Below are positions 44,426 to 56,260 of a stretch of DNA of 60,000 bases, piece after piece; the stretch's first letter is position 1, and every line of letters begins with the position of its first letter. The stretch is taken from the NCBI RefSeq assembly GCF_964340395.1, contig NC_135551.1, forward strand, positions 15,085,003 through 15,145,002, in the 5' to 3' direction. The notes beneath the pieces were generated by a model that was not told the DNA's origin, did not search any database, and saw only the letters and a program-made list of their open reading frames with translations. This DNA is from Glandiceps talaboti (Eukaryota; Hemichordata; Enteropneusta; Spengelidae). The translations under genes and the position numbers were made by a program.

Positions 44426-47400
44426 ATGCTAACAGAAGTCGCGTTGATAGCTATCTCGATCATTCTCATACTTTTTACATGGACGAGAAAAAGACCAACC
44501 CTACCCGAAACCTACCCGAAAGGTCCGGCAGGATTGCCAGTGATTGGTAATTTACTACAACTTGGATCAAAGCCACACTTGAAGCTGTATGAATGGAGTC
44601 GCCATTATGGTAAGAATCACATTATCAAATAAAGCAATGACCCTCTCAAAATATGTTTAAACATTAACATATTAGAAAAATACATTTATTTATTATTGAA
44701 CAGTTTCTTCATATATTCATAAATCTACACCATAGTGTTATTAACAGAAATCTAGGATCCCTTTGTGTATTGATATATACATTATGCACTAATTCTGAGG
44801 CCTTCATGTAACCTTGATGTCACGATTACATGATATTTGAAAACGTCAGGTTGTTATGATGCGCTGAACAAATGCGCTTTGGTTGGAATGCCTTACACGG
44901 GCATTCGTCAAGGATCGATAGCCTCTGCATGAAGGAGCTTGATCACCTTGCATACAAGACACAATTCAAAGGTCACGTAAATCTGAACAGTGACATATTA
45001 TTTAGGATCATTGGGATGTATTACATGTATAGTCAAATAGTGGTTTTGGAGACAGATAAAGAGACCGTGTTCCGCACAATAAGGCTGCTTTCACAAACAC
45101 CGTGGAGTTGGGGTAGAAAATGATAAACGCATGTGTGATCAAGTGGTCTTACCCAATCAACATCTTTTACCAGTTTCACTGAGGCATATTGGTCATCCTT
45201 CCACCACAGTATATACAGTTTCCGTAGAAATTGCCCATGGGTGACCCACATTACCTCATCGAAATATGCAAATCATTTTGCAACACAACATATGTCTAAT
45301 ATTGGTTTTCTCAGATATATCATTATGTGTGGATAATTTTTCTTTGTTTTGAAATTCACAGTTATGAACCCATATGATTAACACAATACAACAAAATGTC
45401 ACATTAACAGTCCCCCCCCCCCACGCACGCACGAACACACACACATACACCCCATTCCCAATGTTTAATTTATAGTTAAGGCACTTAGACGGTTAAGGAT
45501 GCCCATCCATTTTCAAATTTTCTTGTATCATACTTTGCAGTGTTCAATATCCATTATTTCGTGAAAGGAATTTTATGTATAAAATCAAATACAACTTATA
45601 TAGAGACAGTGGTAGGACAATCTGAGGATGGGCTTAATTGTTCGCATATTTACATTTTGCATGTTGTGGAAGTGAAATTCTTGCAATGAATAAACATACT
45701 AGGCCCATAGCCCATGCTAGCGTACAAACATTATGGAATTGTGCTAGTTTTCCTGTACGAATGGATTGCAAACGTTGATGTAGGTACACATGTCATACTA
45801 CATGTATTGACATTACTACTAAGTCTATACTATTAAGGCACAATGCTGATATGTGAGATACTGATCTCTTAATTACTGTGCGTCTACAGCATACAGTGTA
45901 TATTTATGTCAAACCTGTTGTTATCTGCCAGAAATTAGCAGAATATTTAGCTTCTAATAACTTAATTATTTGCATATTGAGTATATAAATAAATGTTTTT
46001 AAAAGTGTATTTTCTTTCTTTGTTGTTTTCAATATCTCGGTAAAAGTGAAGCAAATTCGAAACCGTTATGAGACTATTATTATTCAAGAATTAACATTAT
46101 AACAATAATTTAAAGGTTGGAATTGGAAATGACCATTGGTTTACCCCAGAGCCTACATGCTACATGCTACATTTCAGATATGCAGCGCAAAGCTGGCGTT
46201 TCAAGCTACATTTAGAATGGGGAGGTGGGTACTTCAAAATATTTACAATCCAGGAGGGGTACTTGATAAGTATTTAGTGTGTGGAGGAGGATGTGTACTG
46301 GAATAATAAGGGTCTTGACAAATCTCCAGACCCATGCCCCGATTATTGGGCGTTTAAGAATACAACTTAAGTTAGTATTTTGATAAATGGGAGACTAATT
46401 TGAAAACAAAGTAAATTATTTTTTATTTTTTATTTAAGAACGATTTACTGTTCATTAATTATAGGGGCTGTGTACAGTTTGAACCTGTACAAAACTCGTG
46501 TCGTGGTATTGAACTCCTACAAGGCTTTGTCTGAAGCTATGGTTGACAAAAAGACAGACTTTGCAGGTCGTCCTCGTGATTTCATAACCTGGGAGATTTC
46601 GACACGGTATAAAGACGTCGGATTTATGGATTATAATGAATTTTGGACGGTGGTTAGGAAGAGTGCACACACTGCTTTACGTGTACATGGTACAGAGAGG
46701 TGGAATGAGGCTATCACAATACAGGTGGACAAGCTGATAGGTAAGTCTATCTCACTTTTTGTAATATATAAACCCAAGAGATAATTTGATATTCATTTTG
46801 TAACCTCGCACATTTTGTAAATTGTAAATCCGCAATAGCCATCTCAAACGCTAAATATTTCCCTCTCCGAATTTATTTGAATTCTATAATCTACATATAA
46901 TATCTCAGCAAAGTTTATTTAATTAGTTTAGTTAATCTATATGTCCCTAAGTTAGAAGATTGTGAAACCTTTTGATTATGCTATAATCACAATACTTGTA
47001 TACAGATATAGTTAAATATCCCTCTGGTCTTCCATTTTTTAAAATCTGAAATTATATTAAATATTTGCATGAAAATTCATCTACACACCTTTAATATTAC
47101 ATCTCTCATTTCATTCATTCTCTTTGAATCCTAGATAAGTTCTCTAAAAAAGGAAGCTCACCTTGTGATCCACATTTACCATTGAGTTTGGTTGCCTTTA
47201 ATACTATATCTGAAATCGTTCAGAACCGGTCATGTGAAGAAGACGACCAAGAATTTCTTGACTTTATTGAGACAAATATGGACTGTTTTCGTCTTATTAT
47301 GGAAGCCTCTCCCGTCGGTAAGATAATGTATTCTTTACTTTATTGACTACCGTATCTGTTATATACTAGTAGGTGGTGCAATCCTCAATAAGTGTGTGCT

Positions 47401-48662
47401 AATTTGAAGAACTAAACTAATGTAATACGGGATTTTAGTGCTCGTGTTTTATTAAATGTGCTTATTTTTTTTTTAGACTTTGTCAGATGGTTAAAGCCCT
47501 TCTTCAAACCACAAATTGAGAGGTTGAAGAAAACAGCAGCCTGTCGAGACGACTATATGGAACGCAGAATAAGGGCACGTAAAGAGCAATCTGATATTGC
47601 GAACCCACCACGTGATGCGATTGATATGATGTTAATCGCCCAGGAAACGTTTAAGAATAATCCTACATCAGGAGTTTCAGCAGATGTCTTTGATGATATG
47701 GTTGTGGTACAAAGTACGATGGACTTTTTTGGTGCAGGTACGTTGGTATTAGATTTGACATGAGATTGAAACATATTTTCAATGATAGCTTGTCGTTAAT
47801 GTTTCCAAACGTTTTACACTTTTATAATACCCTTTTGCAAGTGTTCGACCTATCAATACTGAATGATAATTTCTAGGATATAATAAGTGGACTTTGATCG
47901 TCGTGACTTATTTTGTTATTTATCAATCGTTCAAGCTTACTAATTTATGATTTATCTAGGTATTTCAATTGATTTTATTATACATCATTCTAAAAGATTT
48001 TAGTGTACACCAGATGTAAAGTGGATGCGTCCCGTAAGGACTGTTGGTCGTATATCATTTGCTATTATCAACGATATACCAAATGTATATGACATTTGAA
48101 GAATGCATTGTCAGGAATTTATAGGATATAGCCAGTATATATATCAAGTGACATGAACTTTAAAGATTACATGAAGTTATTGCCTAAATACCAAAAAACA
48201 TTAACATTATGCAAATGATTCATTAAAGTTAAAACTACTTCTTCAATATGTACTCCAAGTTTTTGTTTCTTAGGTGTATATCAACTAACATGAAATTTGA
48301 AGCTTGCATACATATGGTATAGCTTAATTACCGACATCAGTCATTATGCAAATGATTAATAAAGCTACAAGTTACATCAACAATCTTTAAAGTATACATA
48401 CCTCTAGTTATCATCGATGTGTGTACCAAATTACATTGAATGTAATTGCATTTGTAAGATATAGCCCAAGTACAATAAGGTCATTAATTATGTCAATGAC
48501 GCACTGACATGCATTGAATGTTTAGCTTATCAGTTCGTGCCATTATCATAAGAAAAAATTATACAACTTTTCTTTAGAATTGTAACAATAGCTTTTGAGC
48601 TATCATGTCCACCATCAAGCAGGCAGACATACGGACAGAGCGAAAAAGGCAGACAGACAGAC

Positions 48663-48716
<54 letters not shown>

Positions 48717-50645
48717 ACAAACACAGGTAGATAAAAGCATAACGTAACCCTTTCTCACAGAAGGTAAAACTGTAGTTACTTTACGCATTCTATGAACAAT
48801 ACGCACATAGAATAGTCGTGTATGGTATGTATGTATATGTCTTTCTTGGTTGAATCATAGTCCTACGGTATGGATTTGTTCGGGGGCATTTGTCCGTGGG
48901 CATTTGTCTGGGGCGGGGGGGGGGGCGTTTGTCATGTTACCATGTGTGCATGTATATAGGTACTGTGCAAATGAAGCCTATGCTACTGCTCAGGCGCTGC
49001 CATTATTGTGCGGCATAAGCTTCTACCTAAATGGCATACTCCTCACTGACACCAATCTTTCGTATCTGTAATTTCTCAAATCTCTCTAAATAGATGATTA
49101 GAACACACAATTTTACAGTAAATTAATATATAAATAAATAAGAAAATTGATTAATTTAAAGTATAAAGCATACACAGGGAACCTTGTACATCCTAGCACT
49201 AGGATGTGCCACATCCTAGTGCTAGAAAGAAGAGCATAACTATGTACTGTGTGCTGTGTGCCTCATAGTCCTGTTACAGCGTATATTTTTCCAAAGCTCT
49301 GGTACGTGGTTGTGAAAAATATGCCCGTTGCATGGATGTGGAATACCGGCCCTGTGCCATGACTGTTTTGCACATCCTAGTACCATGTACTACATAACTA
49401 GCACACAGAGCACATACACTGTACATGTACAATGTATATGTATCAACTATGGAGGAATAATACCCCATAGCAACCTTTTTGCTCATATCTGACTAGCATT
49501 GCTCACATAGCTGGTACATGGCTAATGGACAAATCTCTTGTACATGGATGTTGTAAAAGCCTATATGCTGAATTGGTATTTTTCACATCCATGTTACAGT
49601 GATGTTGGCACACCAGTTACACATCAGTCAAATCTAGGTATGTTACACCTAGTGTGCTGGCCAGATCTGTTACAGGGATTTTGTACACATAGCTGGTACA
49701 GCCCCTGTGGCGTCACTGAGATTGTACAGCTATGTGCATAACCCTGTCCTAGGTATGTGAATGTGAATGTGACATGGATGTGCAAGGTTCCCTGTGTAAT
49801 CCGAATTATACACACACGCTAACAAATAACGAAATTAATGCTGTTTCTGAGCATTACTTATAAAACGTTAGACTGTCGACAGTCGCTCGCGCCTTTTTTC
49901 CCCCTACGTTTTATCTAAACTCCGATCCGGCGCAACACTAGTCTAATCGCAAACTGATATCGAGGGCCGAAGGCTTGGGCCTTCGCAATTCGGCCCTCGA
50001 AATCAAAATAATGTTTTTTTCTTTCTAATGTCTGCCATTTTCACAGGGTCTGAAACTATCGTATCGTCCATGAAGTGGTTCTTGGTAGAAATGATGTTAA
50101 ATCCTGAAATTCAGAAGAAAATCCACCAAGAAATCGATGACGTTGTTGGTGTTGATCGTCGTCCAGTGTATGCTGATCACGACAATTTACCTTATCTAAA
50201 GGCTGCCATGTATGAATCTATGCGTTTACACTCGATAGCGCCTCTTAGTGTATACCATCGCACAATTTGCACAACATCTGTCAATGGATGTCAAATTCCT
50301 GATGACACCATGATCATCCCCAATCATTGGGCCATAGATCACGATCCAGATGTTTTCAAAGATCCGTATGTTTACAGACCAGAGCGATTTATTGATCCCA
50401 GCTCAGGTAGATGTGTCTCCTTTAATGAGATGAATTTTACACCATTTGGAATGGGTAGACGAGTATGCCTTGGAGAAATGCTTGCAAAAATGGAGTATTT
50501 CTTGATTGCTGCTAATTTACTGCATCAATTTGAAGTCATGGTGTCTATGAGCCACGGAAAACCTTCCACGGAAGGTGTGCTTGGTATTACAAATAGTCCA
50601 AAACCTTTCAAAATGATAGTAGGAAAACGAAACGTGCATAACTAG
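44426..50645 (+). CDS. Cytochrome P450-C (CYP2 clan), 5 exons, intact, mosaic 3' end
   Basis: Exons: 44426-44609, 46465-46740, 47135-47317, 47477-47737 and 50047-50645. They total 1503 bp, 500 aa, with phase-1 GT-AG introns. Same domain plan as P450-B: anchor with TRKRP, W-T-V-V-R, A-G-S-E-T, YESMRLH (ExxR), RPERFID, FGMGRRVCLGE. Exon 3 has more changes from B (DKFSKKGSSP, VQNRSCEEDDQEF). Exons 1-4 belong to the B/D type, but the second half of exon 5 (LLHQFEVMVSMSHGK to KRNVHN) and at least 170 bp of 3' flank follow P450-A, pointing to gene conversion or unequal crossing-over. Intron 4 is enlarged by a TIR element and a unique insert. Likely an ER monooxygenase, substrate unknown. Confidence 0.92.
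48060..48660. repeat. ATGCAAAT-type repeat array in P450-C intron 4
   Basis: Core units near 48207 and 48343 (TTATGCAAATGATT). Ends with GAGCTATCATGTCCACCATC and a CAGA-rich tract. Orthologous in position to the array in P450-B intron 4. Confidence 0.6.
48664..48722. repeat. (CA)n microsatellite in P450-C intron 4
   Basis: AAGCAAACACACAC followed by about 20 CA units with one TCACAC break. It adjoins a CAGA tract and replaces the twin hairpins found in P450-B and P450-D. Confidence 0.95.
49171..49798. mobile_element. Non-autonomous TIR element in P450-C intron 4
   Basis: The left end is CACAGGGAACCTTGTACATCC and the right end its inverse, GGATGTGCAAGGTTCCCTGTG, with one mismatch. Each is bordered by TA, a possible Tc1/mariner-type TA target. 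Near the left end TCCTAGCACTAGGATGTG and CCACATCCTAGTGCTAG form subterminal inverted repeats. P450-B and P450-D keep the body and right end (near 42165 and 59660) but lack the left end. No transposase frame is present. Confidence 0.6.
49866..50010. other. P450-C-specific insert in intron 4
   Basis: Sequence from TTAGACTGTCGACAGTCGC to TCGGCCCTCGAAATC is absent from P450-B and P450-D, where other sequence continues. It is more GC-rich than its surroundings and contains the palindrome ACTGTCGACAGT and a stem CGAGGGCCGA / TCGGCCCTCG around GGCTTGGGCC. It sits 40-180 bp before the exon 5 acceptor. Confidence 0.55.
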
Positions 50646-50924
50646 TATATAAGAATTGAACGTTCGCAGGTACTGACCTATAATGTGGTTGTCGTTGAAT
50701 TTAACATACTGTAGAGTCAACAAATTTTACTGCCGAGCACTACATAACTGATTGCCAAGCAAACTTCACAACATTGTTAACTACGGTCAAGAATTGATAT
50801 AATACTAAATTAGACTCGTTGTGTGTTTTGATCGAACGTAAGGGTTAAAGATCACATTTTACATATTGACTCAAAAACGATATCAATTATTTACAGGAGT
50901 TGAAATCGTTGTGTTTACCGTTCA

Positions 50925-51030
50925 GTAGTTCTTGGTAGAAGTCATGTTACATCCTGAAATACAACGAGGTAGATGTGACGTGTTTCTTCAATGAGATATA
51001 GTTTACACGGTTTGGTATGGGTATACGTGT
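50925..51030 (+). pseudogene. P450 exon 5 remnant downstream of P450-C
   Basis: Matches the remnant at 23563 (GGTAGAAGTCATGTTACATC, GAGGTAGATGTGACGTGTTT, TACACGGTTTGGTATGGGTA) but is deleted further and ends inside the heme loop. Its presence after both P450-A and P450-C supports a shared 3' segment of at least 1 kb. Confidence 0.8.
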
Positions 51031-51923
51031 TACGATCCAAAATATCGTATTTCGGAATTATGGGAATAAATTCTACTTTTCGGCATTGTAGGCCATAGGT
51101 CAGAAATAGACTGGCGATTACAAATCTGGGCAAACATGATGTAACTGATATTCATATGATTGGTTAAAGAAAAGTATGTGATAACTTTTATGATGCTATG
51201 ATCTTATGGTATGATTTTCTATATTTAGTTGTTGTGTAAATTCCATTGTATTGGAAGTATACTTAAAGATGAGAATTAAACATCTTGAAGGACTCGGTAG
51301 GTGATTCTGGCAAGCCGAAATCTCTTCTCAGTCGTGACTAATTCCCGACTTGAACCTGAACGATCCCGTACGAGAGTATGAGAGTGTGAGTGCTAGATAG
51401 AGTGCAACGTCAGAACTATCCATACTTATACCGTTCGACTCTATGACTCACAACAATTGTTTATATTTTGTAAAATCTATTATTCTTAAAGTTGAAATAT
51501 CAGCTATTCTAATTTTTTGGTTTAACTCTCTTTTAGTGACTTATCTATCATTCGGTATGTATTCTTTTATTTCAATACGATTTATGAAAGTGCAACTTTA
51601 TGTACAGACAGAATTGTATACACTGGTTGCTATGCTTTTGCCTGTTAACTACCGGAAAGTGCATTAAAACCAGCCGAGTAGATTTAACTTGGCGTACTTC
51701 GAACTAGATGCATCTGGTGTAGACTGAATCACTTGATAATTTGTAAAGCAACATTAAGCTGTATTGGACACGTGCATTTGTATATCATAATTAAATAATT
51801 ATAATTAAATAACTATATTATTTTTGAAAATTAGAAGCTTGTGATCTGAAGATATTGCCTCATAAGAATCATATTGGCCGAGTGGCGTCTTCGGACTGTA
51901 TTTACTACTTGTGCTTTTACACA
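51031..51923. other. No gene; start of third duplication unit from about 51445
   Basis: 51031-51440 shows nothing recognisable. From about 51470 the sequence aligns with 43270 onward (TTCTTAAAGTTGAAATATCA, ACCAGCCGAGTAGATTTAAC) until the LINE insertion point at 51924. Confidence 0.6.
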
Positions 51924-53180
51924 AGCGATAATAATATTTATTTCTTAAAAAGTGAACGCTTTCCATATAAAAACATCTCAAAGCGCCATACAATGCTATG
52001 ACAAAAAAAAAGCAATAAAAAAGATGTAAAACACAATGGAGGAATCTGCCAATAATAAAACAGTCATTCAAATAAAAAGGTATGTTTTAAGATTTGACTT
52101 AAAAACGCTAATATTATTACTCAAACGGCGTGACAGTGGCAGCCTATTCCACAAATGTGGAGCACATGTCGAAAACGCTCTATTCCCATAAAAAGATGTT
52201 TTAACTACAGGTTGGTGAAGTGTGCATGCACCTTCAGTGGAGGATCGAAGTGTGCGGCCAACAGAGCGTATATTCAAGAGTTCCCTAAGGTACATTGGGG
52301 CCTTATTATCTAACACCTTGTATGTTAAGCACATAATCTTAAACTCGATCCTTTTCTGCACAGGGAGCCAATGCAACCTGTTCAGTACTGGGGTGATATG
52401 TTCAGTTTTCCTTGTTTTTGTAACCAAACGTGCTGCGGCATTCTGAATAGATTGTAGTTTAGTAATCTGATAATTTGGTAGGCCATAAAGCAGACTATTA
52501 CAGTAGTCAAGCCGAGAAGTGACAAAAGCGTGTACTATTTTTTCTGTTGAACCCTGGTGTAAAAGGTTGTGGATTTTGCCAATTCTCCATAGAGCAAGTG
52601 ACGCTGACCTGCATAGATTGGAAATATGAGATGCCATGGTCATTGAATGAACACTGGCGCCCCCAACTTGTATGTCGCATCCCCGTGGCCGGTCCCCATT
52701 ACCAAACTTTGAAGAGAATTTTATAACCTCAGTCTTGCTGTCAGTAAGAACGAGCATGTTATCATTCATCCATTGTCGAATTTCGTCAACACAATTCTCA
52801 ATCTTTGCACGTGGGACACAAACACGGGGGCAAACGACATACAGCTGAGAGTCGTCAGCATAAAACATACATTCTAAACCGTGTTGTTTTATCATGTCTT
52901 CAAGAGGTGCAATATACTAGACTAAATAACACAGGGCCAAAGACAGCGCCCTGGGGGACACCACAATTGAGGGGTTGTGCTTCCCACATCACCGACCCAA
53001 CACACACTCTCATTGTTCTATCTTGCAAATATGATGTGAACCATTTCAGTATAGTATACAGTACCGTTAATGCCAAACCTAGAACGTAACATGTGAATCA
53101 CAATGTTGTGGTCGATGGTGTCGAAAGCAGCAGATAGATCTAGTAAAATCAAAATCACGTCGTCCCGCCGATCATTACGG
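51924..53180 (-). mobile_element. 5'-truncated LINE fragment (CR1/L2-like)
   Basis: Inserted where the paralogous flanks of P450-B read TTACACAATATGGCAGACG; here TTACACAA is followed at once by the element's 3' end (TAAATATTATTATCGC in element sense). It holds the C-terminal RT region. The 5' boundary is only approximate. Confidence 0.75.
52068..53160 (-). pseudogene. LINE reverse transcriptase fragment, frameshifted
   Basis: The open part (52895-52068) carries F-Y-A-D-D-S-Q-L-Y, the RT active site, then S-R-L-D-Y-C-N-S-L-L-Y-G-L-P, L-Q-x-x-Q-N-A-A-A-R-L, L-H-W-L-P-V and a C-terminal A-P-x-L-W-N-x-L-P segment, all typical of CR1/L2-type LINEs. Upstream, [12 protein letters not shown] and G-V-P-Q-G-A-V-F-G-P-V-L-F occur in other frames, so at least two frameshifts separate the RT motifs. 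The endonuclease is missing. Inactive, and unrelated at close range to the intact LINE at 24790. Confidence 0.88.
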
Positions 53181-54029
53181 ATTTCATATTCACTGTCAGA
53201 ACTGTATACAATAGAAACATTTATAAATATAACCAGGACAATAGACTATAGTGACACTATGATACTGGTTTTTATTCACTTGGCTTTCATGTAAATGTCA
53301 CCTTATGACCTTGCCATTTTTTACAATCAGAATATATAGTCTCTGAATCTAGTACAGCCACACACAACACCGAAATCACACAGTTCCAGAAATACATAAG
53401 GGATCGTATTTATTTTTCAAAAAGGAACATTTAATTCAAAGTCCTGCCCTTTCGATGAACCCGCTCAGCATTTGACCCTCTTGCACGAAGTTATCGTATT
53501 ATTAACAAAGCCTGTTGTTCCACTATTCGATCACACTGCATGCACGCTGCGATCGAAGAATGAAGGCAGTTGTATCTGACTTTTCGTCACAAATTGATTA
53601 CATGTTCCACCAAATTGATTCGTATGGCAATGTTTATTCTTGACTCGAAATCGTCTGACGATTTTTTAACATACGTCGCAGTTAACCAATAGTAACATTA
53701 CGTGCAGTGAATTTATACGATCATATAAAACGAGCGTATTTTTACCCCTACCATAAACGTTTGGCTTATACACGTATATATTATCGTTATTATCGCCATT
53801 TTATTGTATTCTCATAGAACCATAGACAATGACTTTAATTTTTACTGTCTAAAACCTCTTTGCATTGACGGAAGAAACCGAGGTTTCCGCGGTTGCCGCG
53901 GGACCGACCAGAAACAACGATCTGATTAATATTCAGGTACCCCATTCACACTGAATTCATTATGCCATGTCAAGCGGTAATGAGTTTCTCATGAATGTGC
54001 TCGGTAACAAAGTGGTAAAACCGCCGGTG
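53181..54029. other. No gene recognised
   Basis: Sequence without a counterpart upstream of P450-B or P450-C. It replaces the longer shared upstream region before homology resumes at about 54030. Only short frames are present. Confidence 0.5.
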
Positions 54030-54189
54030 GAGCTGTGTGTGTCTACGGGGTAGAAATTCAGCAGTAACATTGCCGTCTACGTAAGCTGTCGGGAGACCTA
54101 AAAAGATTTTTAACCATCAATTTCAGAGTTGCATTGACTCTATTTAGGATTTAATATCTTAAACGTGTGAAATCTCCGTTAAAGAAGTC
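54030..54189 (+). promoter_or_regulatory. Conserved 5' block of P450-D
   Basis: GAGCTGTGTGTGTCTACGGG through TTAAACGTGTGAAATCTCCG match the P450-B and P450-C blocks. This is all of the ancestral upstream region that P450-D retains, so it bounds the minimal shared promoter if D is expressed. Confidence 0.5.
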
Positions 54190-56192
54190 ATGCTAACAGA
54201 AGTCGCGTTGATAGCTATCTCGATCGTTCTCATACTTTTTACATGGACGAGAAAAAGGCCGAACCTACCTGAAACGTACCCGAAAGGTCCGACGGGTTTG
54301 CCAGTGATTGGTAATTTACTACAACTTGGATCAAAACCCCATTTGAAGCTGTATGAATGGAGTCGAAAGTATGGTAAGAATCACAAAAATACATTCATTG
54401 TTATTGTACAGTTTCTTCACGTATTCACAAATCTACACCATTATTAGTAGTACTAACATAAATCGAGGTTCCCTTTGTTTATTGATATATACGTTGTGGA
54501 CTCATTCTAAGACCTTTATGTAACCATAGACAGTGGAGGGGAGAACCTTGATGTCACGAATACATTATACTTGAAGACGCCAGGTTGTTATGATGCGCTG
54601 AACAAATGCGCATTGGTTGGAATGACTTACATGGGCATTCGTCAAGGGTCGATAGCCTCTGCATGCGGGAGCCTGATCACCTTGCATACCAGACAATATT
54701 TAAATGTCCTGCAATTCGATTCTGAACAGTGACAGCTTGTGTAAGATCGTTGAGGTGTATTAAAATCAAATAGTGGTTTTGGAGACAAATAAAGAGACCA
54801 TGGTCCGTACAGTAAGGTTGCACTCACAAACACCGTGGGGCGGGGTAGGGGTGGGTTTGTTACATAAAAACATTAAGATATGTCAGGGAGGTACCTGAAA
54901 AAATGCTTTTGAAATGCCTTTGATTAAAAACATGTTTTCAGGTACTATCCTGACATCTAATATTGCTAATAATGGCCTTAAAAGTTGATTGTCCCGGCTG
55001 TCTGCCTGCAGTTACCTTTATGTTAGATAAAGACTGGAAGTTGGTACCTGGGTAAATATGGATGGTGTATGCATACAGCCGTGGAAAATGATAAACGCAT
55101 GAATATATGATCGACTGGTCTTGCTCGACCAACATCTTATACCAGTTTCACTCGGATCTATTGGTCATCCTTACACACTATACGGTATATATAAGGTATT
55201 ACCCTAGGGTGACCCATCTCATCGAAATATGCGCAGATCATATTGCAACACAACATATATGTCTAATATTGGTTTCTCAGATATACAATTATGTGTGGAT
55301 AATTTTCCTGTATGTTGAAATTCAGAGTTATATCTGGAGTTGGGATTGGTATTGCTAATCCATACAAATATGGTCATGCCAAATAGAATGCAACAGAGTA
55401 ACAGATTACCCCACCACCACCACCATGGCACACACACATACACCCCATTCCCAATGTTTAATTTATAGTTAAGGCACTTAGACGGTTAAGGATGCCCATC
55501 CATTTCAGTTTTTTCTTGTATCACACTTTGTAGTGTTCAATATCCATTATTTCTTGAAAGGAATTGTATGTATAAAATCAAATACAACTTATATAGAGAC
55601 AGTGGTAGGACAATCTGAGGATGGGCTTAATTGTTCGCATATTCACATTTTGCATGTTGTGGAAGTGAAATTCTTACAATAAATAAACATGCCAGGTCCA
55701 TATCCCATGCTAGTGTACACACACTATGGGATTGTGCTAGTTTTCCTGTACAAATGGATTACAAACGTTGATTTAGGTATTAACATTACTACTAAGTCTA
55801 TACTATTAAGGCACAGTGCTGATGTGAGATACTGATCTCTAAATTACTGTGAATCTACATCATTTTAATGCTTTTTATTTCAAAACAGTTGTTATCTGCC
55901 AGAAATTAGCAGAATATTTAGTTTGAAATTCTAACAACTTAATTACATATTGAGTATATAATTAGTTTTGTTAAAAGTGTATGCTCTTTCCTTGTTGTTT
56001 TCAATATCTCAGTAAAGCCAAAGCAAATTCCAAACCGTTATGGGCATACGACACAGGACTATTCTTGTAATATTCTAACAATTACTAATAAGTTGCAATT
56101 GAAAATGAGCATTGGTTTACCCCAATGTCAACATGCTACATTTAACATATGCAGAGCAAAGCTGCCGTTTCAAACTACATTTAGAATTCAAA

Positions 56193-56260
<68 letters not shown>

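Larger units (their letters stand above)
35725..51030. repeat. Tandem segmental duplication units with P450-B and P450-C
   Basis: Unit 1 starts near 35725 and unit 2 near 43205; a third start is visible near 51445 and continues into P450-D. Shared landmarks are CACAAAACATTGTTTCAATT, ATGTTCTTGTTTGGTTTAG, AAACAACATCAAGTTTTATAG, the conserved 5' block, all exons, and most of introns 1-4. The P450-B to P450-C exon 1 spacing is 7511 bp. P450-C to P450-D is 9764 bp, longer because of an exon 5 remnant with C-type flank, a LINE fragment and other differing sequence between about 50.9 and 54.0 kb. Confidence 0.85.

Noticed and set aside
52222-52446. Plus-strand frame across the LINE fragment
   Set aside because: It is the antisense shadow of the minus-strand reverse transcriptase frame, which has clear motifs.
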